A stretch of 64,000 bases of DNA, taken from Pseudomonas sp. Irchel s3h17 (GTDB lineage: Bacteria; Pseudomonadota; Gammaproteobacteria; Pseudomonadales; Pseudomonadaceae). The translations under genes and the position numbers were made by a program. Below the pieces are notes generated by a model. It was not told the origin of the DNA. It ran no database searches and was given only the letters and a program-made list of their open reading frames with translations. Below, in pieces: positions 48,682-56,040 of the stretch; position 1 is the stretch's first letter; each line of letters opens with the position of its first letter. The stretch lies in NCBI RefSeq assembly GCF_900187505.1, contig NZ_FYDL01000016.1, positions 62,001 through 126,000 of the forward strand, written 5' to 3'.

Positions 48682-49725
48682 TCAGATGTAGGGCTTTTCG
48701 TAGGCGTTGAGCTGTTCGATGAAGCGCCAGTGGCTGCGTTTGTCGAAGCCCATCAGGCGCTTGAGGCGGATGTCCCAGCGCATGTGGTGGTTGGCGATCC
48801 AGGGCAGGGCGAACAGGTGGGCGCCGCGCCAGGGGATGAACGGGTTGCGGCGCAGGCTGGCGTAGATTTCCACCCGGTGGCTGGGGCGCAGGCTTGGACA
48901 GCGGGCGTGGAAGCCCGAGGTGTCCGCCACCACCAGGGTGTTGGCCGGTACCGAGAAGCGTCGCGGTGCCGGCAGGCCGAGCCCGGCCAGTTCGTGTTCG
49001 TGAATGCGGAACGAGCCCTCGCGGTGCATCTGCTCGTCGGAGCGTGCCGCGCCGAGGCTCTGGCGATACTCCCAGGCCAGCCGTTCCGGTGTCAGGCGAT
49101 GGGAACCCGGGACGTAACTGAACGGTCCCTGGTCGTCGGCCACGTCATCGAGAAACAGCCAGGCCTTGGCGGTCGGATGGAAGGTATCGGCGTGCAGGCG
49201 GGTTTGCGGGTCCTGCTCGGCATTCACCCCATCGATCACGATGGACTGCAACTGATAGGTGATCCCGCCGGTGTTCGACGAGGCATAGGCAATCAGGTCG
49301 CGCACACTGCGGTCGGCCACAAAGGCCGCGCTGGCCGGGTTTCGGGCCAGGACATCCTGGTCCAGGCTGACCCGCCGGGTCACGGCCTTGCCCTGGCGCA
49401 TTTCCCAGCCGGTGCTGCGCAGGTCACCCAGTTCGGCCCGCAGAGCGGCGAACTGTTCGGCGGGCAGTGCGTTCTCGCGAACGAAAAACCCCTGCTCCTC
49501 GAAGCTGGCAAGCTCCCCGGCCTCCAGCCGAGGCGCCAAGGCCCGGCGGCGCATGGCGGCCATGCCCATGGCCAGTTGGCGACGTTGCACATGCAGGCCC
49601 AGGGCATTGAGCCGGGCACTGCCGATTACCGGGTTGTTCTCGAACGATTTGGCGTGGGTCAACAGCTGCAGGCAATGCCAGGGCAGCGCCGCATAACGGC
49701 CCAGGTCCTTCAGTGATGCAGGCAT
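48682..49725 (-). CDS. Phytanoyl-CoA dioxygenase-family Fe(II)/2-oxoglutarate oxygenase
   Basis: A 347-residue protein with the iron-binding facial triad: His178 and Asp180 in RLHADTFHP and the distal His273 in DTSGFHARCP, with Arg284 placed to hold 2-oxoglutarate. The family hydroxylates lipids, CoA esters and small metabolites. It is the last gene of the capsule operon, three bases after the upstream kpsC-type gene, so it probably acts on the same product. A reasonable substrate is the long-chain amino lipid predicted from the synthase pair; hydroxylation of a sugar is the alternative. The extra ~70 residues at each end lie outside the core and I do not recognise them. Confidence 0.75.
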   Translation of the reverse strand: MPASLKDLGRYAALPWHCLQLLTHAKSFENNPVIGSARLNALGLHVQRRQLAMGMAAMRRRALAPRLEAGELASFEEQGFFVRENALPAEQFAALRAELGDLRSTGWEMRQGKAVTRRVSLDQDVLARNPASAAFVADRSVRDLIAYASSNTGGITYQLQSIVIDGVNAEQDPQTRLHADTFHPTAKAWLFLDDVADDQGPFSYVPGSHRLTPERLAWEYRQSLGAARSDEQMHREGSFRIHEHELAGLGLPAPRRFSVPANTLVVADTSGFHARCPSLRPSHRVEIYASLRRNPFIPWRGAHLFALPWIANHHMRWDIRLKRLMGFDKRSHWRFIEQLNAYEKPYI

Positions 49726-49728
49726 GGT

Positions 49729-51855
49729 CTAATCCTTGAGGGGGACCGCTGCGCGAGCGCAGCCAAGCATGGTCCGGGTGTAATTGAGCAGCGGCAGCAG
49801 GCGCGGATGGTGCGTCAGGCGCGGCGGGCGAGGGGTCGACAGGCATGTCAGGGCATGCCACGCATCGCAGGGCAAAGCTTGCTGGGGGTCGGCATAGCGC
49901 GCATAGCGCAACAGGGCGCCGGCTACCAACTGGTCCAGGGTCAGGCGCCGGGTCCGGCGCGGCAAAAGCTGGTGGTCATGGGTCAAACCCCAGCCGGCAT
50001 AGAACGGCGTACCGTAGGTCACCACGGTCAGGTCGCGTAGCAAAGCCTCGAAACCCGAGGTGGAACTGAGGGTGTGTACTTCGTCGACCTGGGCATACAG
50101 GCGAGCGATGTCGGCACCGGGCAGCACCTGGTCGGCCAGCCCGTGCAGCAACTGCGCAGGCACGGCGCCCTGGCGTTTGCCGGCTTCCACATCCGGGTGC
50201 GGCTTGTAGACGATCCAGGCGTCCGGCGCGCTGGCCCGCACTTGCCTGAGCAGTTCGAGATTGTCGTGCAAGGTGCCGCCACTGCACAGCAGCGAGGCGT
50301 CGTCTTCCACTTGGCCGGGCACCAGGATCCGCCGTTGGCCAGGTCGTGCGCACACCGGGCTATCGGCGTCATGCTTGAGGTTGTACTTGCTGGTGCCGCA
50401 GGCCACGATCCGTTCGCGCAGGCGGGCCGCTTCGGCCAGGCTGTCGGCGTCGAAGTCCGCGTGTTCCAGCAAGTGTTCCAGGTCGCAGCTGGCGCTGGCA
50501 TCGAAGTGCATGCCGCTGCGGTCGAGCACCAAGGACAGGGCCGGTGCGTTCAGCGCGCCAAGCCCCCTGGAACGCAGGAAACCGTCTTCGACGCGCCACA
50601 ACGGCACCCCGAGCGCGGCAGCGCGAACCTTGAGGCCGGCCGGTTCGCGAGCGGCCCACACCAGCAGCTTGCCGCGCTTGGCGGCGATCTCCTTGACCAG
50701 CGTCGGGCTGTCTTCGGCGAAGTCCAGACGACCCCAGCGGCTTTCGAAAAAGCGCCGCATGTTGTGCTGCTTGTGACGCTTGACCCCCAGCACGGTGATG
50801 TTCCCGGCGAACTCGGCGTCCCGGGCTTTCTTGCGGGCCAGTTGGTGGGCCACGGTCAAGGCGTCGGTGGGTTGGCCGGTGAGCGGGTCGACATAACGGC
50901 AATAACGCAGGTAGGCGGCGGCCACCAGTTGCACCAGGTCCGGCCGCGCCTGTCGCCGGGGGATCGGCATGCGATCGTCCGTCAGGCCCCAGCCGGCATA
51001 GAAGGGCAGGCCAAAGCAGGTCACCGGGATGCCCTGGATCAAGGCTTCGAGCCCCGCCTGGCTGGTGCCGATGTACACCCGTCGGGCGCGGCGGGCCAGC
51101 GAGGCCCAGGACACCGGGCGACTCTCAAGGCCAACCCCTCGCGCCGTGGCGGCCGCCAGCAGGCAGCTGGGTTTTTGTCCACCCACGCAGTCCGGGTGAA
51201 TGCGCACCCGCACCTCGGCGTCCGGGTTTTCCGCCAGGGCCGCATCGAGCATGCGCACGTAGTCGGCTTCACACAGGCCGCCACCAGGAATCGAGTAGTC
51301 CCCGGCGGTCTGGTCCACCACCAGCACCAGGGGCCGATCACGGCCCAGCGGGTCGTCCGGGTCCAGGTCCGGGGCATTGTTGTATTTGCCGATGCCGCTG
51401 CTGCGCATCAGTGCGATCAGTTGCCGGGCGCTGTCGAGTTCTTCAGGGCTGAGGCTGCCGGGATCCTGCAGGATGTTTTCCAGCAGCGAAGGGCGGTCGG
51501 CCAGGTAGTGGATACCCACCGGATCGACCACCATCGACATCGGCGTGTCGCCCTCGATGCCTAGGGACGACGAGCGCAGGAATCCGTCTTCCAGGGCGAT
51601 GTAGGGCAAGCCCCAGCGCTGACACAACACCCGGGCCCGGGCCGAGGAGTCCTTGTAGCCAATGCCGGCAATGGCTTTCAGGCCTTTGGGAGCATGTCGC
51701 CCGCGCCGCCACAGCCAGAATGGCGAGCCTTCCGGTCCGAGGAATTGCGGCAGGTGCAGGACCTTCCACGCCACCCACTGGGACATGATGCCGATCCAGC
51801 CGGGGCCTTCGACCAAAGGCTGCAGGGTGATCGCGGGTCTGTCGAGGCCGTTCAC
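49729..51855 (-). CDS. kpsC: KpsC-like capsule polysaccharide beta-Kdo transferase, copy 1 (RkpJ-like)
   Basis: A 708-residue protein with two homologous glycosyltransferase modules. Module 1 has ALEDGFLRSSSLG, SSGIGKYNN, RIHPDCVGG, IGTSQAGLEALIQG and FYAGWGLTDDR; module 2 repeats the pattern as RVEDGFLRSRGLG, GTSKYNL, VYKPHPDVEAG, LSSTSGFEALL and FYAGWGLTHDH. KpsC proteins extend the poly-beta-Kdo linker of lipid-anchored capsules at the cytoplasmic face. It is a second full-length copy; the other lies at 55980-58022 and is clearly divergent. GTG 51855 overlaps the GNAT stop (GTGA) and has GGAG upstream, so I chose it over a longer form. The C-terminal tail after residue ~660 is basic and unlike copy 2. 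Confidence 0.85.
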   Translation of the reverse strand: MNGLDRPAITLQPLVEGPGWIGIMSQWVAWKVLHLPQFLGPEGSPFWLWRRGRHAPKGLKAIAGIGYKDSSARARVLCQRWGLPYIALEDGFLRSSSLGIEGDTPMSMVVDPVGIHYLADRPSLLENILQDPGSLSPEELDSARQLIALMRSSGIGKYNNAPDLDPDDPLGRDRPLVLVVDQTAGDYSIPGGGLCEADYVRMLDAALAENPDAEVRVRIHPDCVGGQKPSCLLAAATARGVGLESRPVSWASLARRARRVYIGTSQAGLEALIQGIPVTCFGLPFYAGWGLTDDRMPIPRRQARPDLVQLVAAAYLRYCRYVDPLTGQPTDALTVAHQLARKKARDAEFAGNITVLGVKRHKQHNMRRFFESRWGRLDFAEDSPTLVKEIAAKRGKLLVWAAREPAGLKVRAAALGVPLWRVEDGFLRSRGLGALNAPALSLVLDRSGMHFDASASCDLEHLLEHADFDADSLAEAARLRERIVACGTSKYNLKHDADSPVCARPGQRRILVPGQVEDDASLLCSGGTLHDNLELLRQVRASAPDAWIVYKPHPDVEAGKRQGAVPAQLLHGLADQVLPGADIARLYAQVDEVHTLSSTSGFEALLRDLTVVTYGTPFYAGWGLTHDHQLLPRRTRRLTLDQLVAGALLRYARYADPQQALPCDAWHALTCLSTPRPPRLTHHPRLLPLLNYTRTMLGCARAAVPLKD

Positions 51856-52427
51856 AGGGCGGGCTCCGCGCGTCGGTGCATGGTGCGCACCGGTGGCCAC
51901 GGCACCCAGCGCTTGCGCAGCAAGCGGAAGCCGTTATGCAGGTACAGTTCGCGTGCTCGCTGGTTGTCCAGTGGCACTTCCAGGAACACGTCCTTGAAAC
52001 CGCTGGCCGCGGCCTGTGCGCAACACGCCTGGACCAGTGCCGAGCCGACGCCATGCTGGCGTGCGGTTTTGTTCACGCGCAGGCCGTACAGCAGAAACGG
52101 ATAGCGCCATTCGCGCCACTCGCTCAGGCAGAACGCGGCAAAGCGCAGCCAGCCGCGCAGCCAGCCGAATTCGCGGACAAAGGGTTGCGGGTGCAAGGCA
52201 AAGGGGCCGCGCAGCTGATGCTTGAACGCGGCATAACCCACGGCCTGACCGTCTTCAAAGGCCAGCAGCACCCGGTCCCAGTGAATGCTGGTGCCGAGCA
52301 GGCGCTGGCGGCAGGCGGTATCGCCGAGAATAAACGCCAGCGAGCCGCGCCCGTCCGTGACGATCCGCGACAGCGCGGGGTCGGCGGTCAGGTCCGGTGC
52401 CAGGCTCGACCCCAGTACGATAGTCAC
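51852..52427 (-). CDS. GNAT-family N-acyltransferase
   Basis: About 191 residues with a GNAT acyl-CoA-binding core: LRVNKTARQHGVGSALVQAC contains the Q/RxxGxG/A loop, followed by FLEVPLDNQRARELYLHNGF, the typical last strands. The substrate is unknown. In this operon it could N-acylate the amine made by the oxoamine synthase, or an amino sugar of the capsule. The start is uncertain: GTG 52427 lies just after the upstream gene's stop, while the frame remains open to 52511 inside that gene. The stop overlaps the kpsC start in GTGA. Confidence 0.72.
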   Translation of the reverse strand: MTIVLGSSLAPDLTADPALSRIVTDGRGSLAFILGDTACRQRLLGTSIHWDRVLLAFEDGQAVGYAAFKHQLRGPFALHPQPFVREFGWLRGWLRFAAFCLSEWREWRYPFLLYGLRVNKTARQHGVGSALVQACCAQAAASGFKDVFLEVPLDNQRARELYLHNGFRLLRKRWVPWPPVRTMHRRAEPAL

Positions 52428-52434
52428 CACGACT

Positions 52435-53958
52435 TCAAGCCACGCCGGCAACAGCGGAGGGCGAGCGTTCCTCGTGGGCGCAGGCAACCAGGCGGCTGGA
52501 CAACGCGTCAACGCGGATCGGGCAAGGACTGGCGCCGGGGTGTCGCCGGTTGGACCAGATCAGGTAATCGGTGTCGCCGGCCGGCGCGCCGATGGCCTGG
52601 TACACGTTCGGCAGGATCGGCACATGGTCGCCGAAGAAACACAGGAGTGCTTCCCGTGGCTGTGCGAGCAGGGTGCCGCGCAGCTTGCCGAGCATGCGAT
52701 CGGCGTTGGCGATGTGGCGGAGATAGGGGGCCAGGTCGTCCATGCCGACGAGCAGCGGGCGGTCGAACCAGGTCGGCAACTCGGCGGCGTCGACGTGTTC
52801 CAGGTGCAGCGGGCCGTGGTTCTCCATGGTCACCGCATGGATGAACAGCGGCTGGCTGCGGGCCGGGTCTTCGAGCAGTTCGCGGATCTTGTCGGCCACG
52901 GCGCAATCGCCAATGAACGGCCCGGCCTTTTGCGAGTCGTCGAAGGCGCGCACGTCAATGAACTCATCGAACCCCAGGGCCGGCAGCACGGTGTTGCGTC
53001 CGTAGAAACTGCCGTCGTAAGGGTGGATGCAGACCGTGCGGTAGCCCAGGGCCTTGAGGTGCGCCGCGATGCTTGGCAAGCCCTGGCGGGCCAGCACCCG
53101 GTAGGGGTTGAAGCGGTGTACGCCGAGGCGGTCGCCGGGGATGCCGGTCAGGTAGGCGAACTCGGTGCGCACGGTGTTGGCACCCCAGGCGGCCACTTGC
53201 AGCTTGCCACGGGCCAGGGATTGCTCCGCAAGGCGGTCGTATTCACTCAGAACCTGGGGCTTGACGCCAGGCCACAGGTCGCGCACATCGAAAAACGATT
53301 CGCTCTGCACCGACACCAGGTCGGGCAGGGGCATGCCGGGTGGGCAAGCGCCTGGTGTGTTGAACGGCGAGCCCAGTGCACTGCGGTCGACCGGTGCGCG
53401 GGCAGCCCAGAAGTACCGCCACAGGCTGGCCGCCAGGCCCCAGCGCCGTACATCGGCCTCGGCATCGAAAGTCGGTACGCTGCGGCGGTGGCCGAGCTTC
53501 AGCAGGATCACGCCCGCGAGGCCCAGCCAGAGTGCGCTGAGGCGTCCCCCCGCGACTTGCGGTTCGAAGCTCAAGCCGGCCCACAGGTAAATCACGAAGC
53601 CCACTGCCAGCAGCGCGGCCTTGCCGATGCCGAAGAACGGCAGGTACAGGCGCGGGAAACGCACGGCATCGCTGAAGTATTCGAAGTCGGCGCACACGAA
53701 CGGTTCGCGCAGGGAATGGTACTTGGCGTTGCTGACCATCACGATCAACAGCCACAGCAGCAGTACGTTGATGCCGCTGAACAGCGGGCGGGCGGTCGCG
53801 CCATACAGCACCGCCAGGGCCACGCACCACAAGCCGCCGTGCAGCAGCCAGCAGCTCAACGGGCGGCGCAGGTTCGGGCGCGGGGTCAGCAGGCGTTCGA
53901 TCAGGACGGTGAGGAGCAGGCCGACGATGCCGACCTGAAGGATGGACAATTCACTCAC
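52435..53958 (-). CDS. rkpI: LtaS-like membrane phosphoglycerol transferase, RkpI-like
   Basis: A 507-residue protein with about four N-terminal membrane helices (for example VGIVGLLLTVLIERLL, LLLWLLIVMVS) and a sulfatase-fold C-terminal domain. Catalytic landmarks of lipoteichoic acid synthase are present: Glu220 in VSVQSESFF, probable nucleophile Thr262 in GANTVRTEF, His381 in TMENHGP, and Asp444-His445 in FFGDHVP. The domain should face the periplasm and move a phosphoglycerol or similar head group onto a lipid or glycan. Rhizobial RkpI, encoded next to RkpA/G/H/J, is the closest parallel I know. The GTG start overlaps the SDR stop by eight bases. Confidence 0.82.
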   Translation of the reverse strand: MSELSILQVGIVGLLLTVLIERLLTPRPNLRRPLSCWLLHGGLWCVALAVLYGATARPLFSGINVLLLWLLIVMVSNAKYHSLREPFVCADFEYFSDAVRFPRLYLPFFGIGKAALLAVGFVIYLWAGLSFEPQVAGGRLSALWLGLAGVILLKLGHRRSVPTFDAEADVRRWGLAASLWRYFWAARAPVDRSALGSPFNTPGACPPGMPLPDLVSVQSESFFDVRDLWPGVKPQVLSEYDRLAEQSLARGKLQVAAWGANTVRTEFAYLTGIPGDRLGVHRFNPYRVLARQGLPSIAAHLKALGYRTVCIHPYDGSFYGRNTVLPALGFDEFIDVRAFDDSQKAGPFIGDCAVADKIRELLEDPARSQPLFIHAVTMENHGPLHLEHVDAAELPTWFDRPLLVGMDDLAPYLRHIANADRMLGKLRGTLLAQPREALLCFFGDHVPILPNVYQAIGAPAGDTDYLIWSNRRHPGASPCPIRVDALSSRLVACAHEERSPSAVAGVA

Positions 53959-54727
53959 TGTAATTCAGACCACGCAGGATAAACGAAGAAAGGCGCTGCG
54001 GAATCACCCCCAACAGCCAGGTGCCGAGGTTCAGCGGGAACGGGAAACTGATGCGGGCCTGGTTCGCCGCCAGTCCGCGCTTGATCCGTCGGGCCGCCTT
54101 TTCGGCGGTCCACAGAAAGGGTTTGGGACCGGGCATTTCGAAGCACATTTTCGACTCGACATAGCCGGGGAGGATCACGTTGATCTTCACCCCTTCCGGG
54201 GCCAGCCAGTCGCGGATCGCCTCGCCGTAGACGCGGATCGCCGCCTTGCTGGCGCTGTAGGTCGGCGTCACCGGCAACCCGCGCCAACCCGCCAGTGAAC
54301 TGAACAGGGCGATCTGCCCATTGCCGCGGGCACGCATGGCCGGCAGTGCCGCCTCAACGGTGGCCAGGGCCGCCATCACGTTGACTTCGAGCAGGGCGCG
54401 GCTGTCGTCCCAGCGCTCGGCTTCGCCATGGCTACCCACGGCGGTATTGAGCCCGGCGCCGACCAGGACCAGGTCTGGCTGCTCGGCTTCGCTGACCCGA
54501 CGAACCATGGCGCGCAGTTCATCCAGTTCGCGTACGTCCAGGGCTTCCAGCAACACGTGGGCACCGAGGGCGCGGCATTCGCTGGCCATTTCTTCGAGGC
54601 GGTCCAGGCGACGGCCCTGCAGGATCAAGGTCACGCCCGGCGCGGCATAGGCCGGCGCCAGTGCGCCACCGATACCGCCGGTGGCGCCAGTGATGAGAAT
54701 GCAGCGGGGCGAAGAGCGGTGCGTCAT
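53951..54727 (-). CDS. rkpH: Short-chain dehydrogenase/reductase, RkpH-like
   Basis: A 258-residue classical SDR. TGATGGIG at 13-20 binds NADP(H); the catalytic Ser143/144, Tyr157 and Lys161 occur in FSSLAGWRG and TYSASKAA. The N-terminal substrate region and the hydrophobic C-terminus (LGTWLLGVIPQRLSSFILRG) suggest membrane association, as in 3-ketosphinganine reductases. In the setting of an oxoamine synthase it would reduce the alpha-aminoketone to an amino alcohol. The ATG overlaps the kpsS stop (ATGA), showing tight coupling. The frame runs open upstream inside kpsS, but that part is not a real extension. Confidence 0.83.
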   Translation of the reverse strand: MTHRSSPRCILITGATGGIGGALAPAYAAPGVTLILQGRRLDRLEEMASECRALGAHVLLEALDVRELDELRAMVRRVSEAEQPDLVLVGAGLNTAVGSHGEAERWDDSRALLEVNVMAALATVEAALPAMRARGNGQIALFSSLAGWRGLPVTPTYSASKAAIRVYGEAIRDWLAPEGVKINVILPGYVESKMCFEMPGPKPFLWTAEKAARRIKRGLAANQARISFPFPLNLGTWLLGVIPQRLSSFILRGLNYSE

Positions 54728-56040
54728 AGGAAGTTTTCGATTCTCGAGGTCTTTGCCAGCAACACGTCCAGGCAATTGTTCACGGCCATCTCGATACCGC
54801 AGTCGGTATAGAAGCCGCCATTGATCTGGGTGGTGTGGATGACGGTGTTGCGAAAATGATGGAACAGGGCCATGTCCGGCGCTTGTGGGTGATGCCAGAA
54901 GTCGTCGAGGCTGCCTTGTTGGGTCAGCCCGGGCATGGCGTAGATCGGATTGGCGAGGGTGAAGGTCGGGCGTTTGTGCAGCAGCGCCGACGCACCTGCC
55001 GTGCTGTTGACCGTGATCATCCCGGCAATGTGCGAGAGCAGCGTCGGCATGTGCCCGCTTTCCAGGAAGTCGACCCGGTCGGCCACGCCATATTGCCCGG
55101 CGAGCGCCTGGGTGATGCGCTGGTAGTTCACCAGGCCGGGGGTCAGCGGATGGTTCTTCACCAGCAAGCGTGCGGCGCTCGGCGCCGAGGCGGCGAACGA
55201 GGCGATCACATGGTTGATAACGTCGAACATATTGGCGAAGGGCGAGTGATCCTTGATCTGCGCATCGCTGTCCAGTTGCAGCGGCAACAGGAAGGTCGGG
55301 TGCCGCTCGCGGGCGACTTCGGCCACCCGAGCATCGTCGCGACGCGCGGCAAACAGCAGGCGTATGCCCTGGCGGACGAAGCCGGCATATTCCGTGGCCG
55401 CACTGTACGGTGCATGGGTGCGGTAGTGTGGGAAGCACAGTTTGTTCAGTGCGCCACCGCTGTGGTAGAGCATGTCATGGGCGGCACGGGCGACGAAGGA
55501 CAGCTTGAACGGGTTGCCATTGTCATAGCGTGCAATGTGCTGGCCGACGTCGCGGAACCAGTCCGGGTCCCGTGGCAGGCGCGAGTTGTTGTTCACACCG
55601 TCGCGTTCCAGGGTGACCCAATAAGGGCGGAAGTAACCTTCCTCGAACACATGCACACGAATGCCCTGCAGCCGGGCCAGGGCCACCGCCGGGCGATGCA
55701 CAGGGCGGCAGTCACCGAACAGCACCAGGTCGGTGACCTGGTGGTCGTGGAAATACTGGCTGTAGAACGCCTCCAGTTCCTGCGGGTGCGCCGAATAGAC
55801 GCTGCGCGAACCGGTGCTGTACAGCAGGTCGCCGACGTTGAAGCTGATGCTGTGCACGCGATGGTCGATCGCCCGCAGGGCCTTGGCCAGTCGGGCGAAG
55901 AACGGCGAGCTGACACCCTGCAAAAACAGAAAGCTGTTGCGCGGATGAGGCGCAGGAGGGCGATCCGTTGCCCGCGCCTTCAGCTTCTCAGGCGTCTCAT
56001 GCCCAACAAGCTGCTCAAGCGCTGTTTCAAGTCCTGCCAT
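54724..56040 (-). CDS. kpsS: KpsS-like capsule Kdo transferase
   Basis: A 438-residue member of the KpsS/LipB group. Typical segments are FLFLQGVSSPFFARLAKAL, HVFEEGYFRPYWVTLE, LLVKNHPLTPG and MITVNSTAGASALLHKRPTF. In E. coli and Neisseria KpsS adds the first Kdo to the lipid (lysophosphatidylglycerol) and KpsC extends it. Here it lies between kpsC copy 2 and the SDR gene, with overlaps of 61 and 4 bases. I chose ATG 56040, preceded by AGGAG, over an ATG 12 codons upstream. The acceptor lipid may differ in this locus. Confidence 0.87.
   Translation of the reverse strand: MAGLETALEQLVGHETPEKLKARATDRPPAPHPRNSFLFLQGVSSPFFARLAKALRAIDHRVHSISFNVGDLLYSTGSRSVYSAHPQELEAFYSQYFHDHQVTDLVLFGDCRPVHRPAVALARLQGIRVHVFEEGYFRPYWVTLERDGVNNNSRLPRDPDWFRDVGQHIARYDNGNPFKLSFVARAAHDMLYHSGGALNKLCFPHYRTHAPYSAATEYAGFVRQGIRLLFAARRDDARVAEVARERHPTFLLPLQLDSDAQIKDHSPFANMFDVINHVIASFAASAPSAARLLVKNHPLTPGLVNYQRITQALAGQYGVADRVDFLESGHMPTLLSHIAGMITVNSTAGASALLHKRPTFTLANPIYAMPGLTQQGSLDDFWHHPQAPDMALFHHFRNTVIHTTQINGGFYTDCGIEMAVNNCLDVLLAKTSRIENFL

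Noticed and set aside
47643..48710. Open frames across the REPIN array
   Set aside because: They only reflect the repeat period; the translated text is repeated palindrome sequence with no start signals.
53951..55438. A 495-codon version of the SDR
   Set aside because: The extra N-terminal part lies inside kpsS in another frame and has no family similarity; the SDR starts at the ATGA overlap at 54727.
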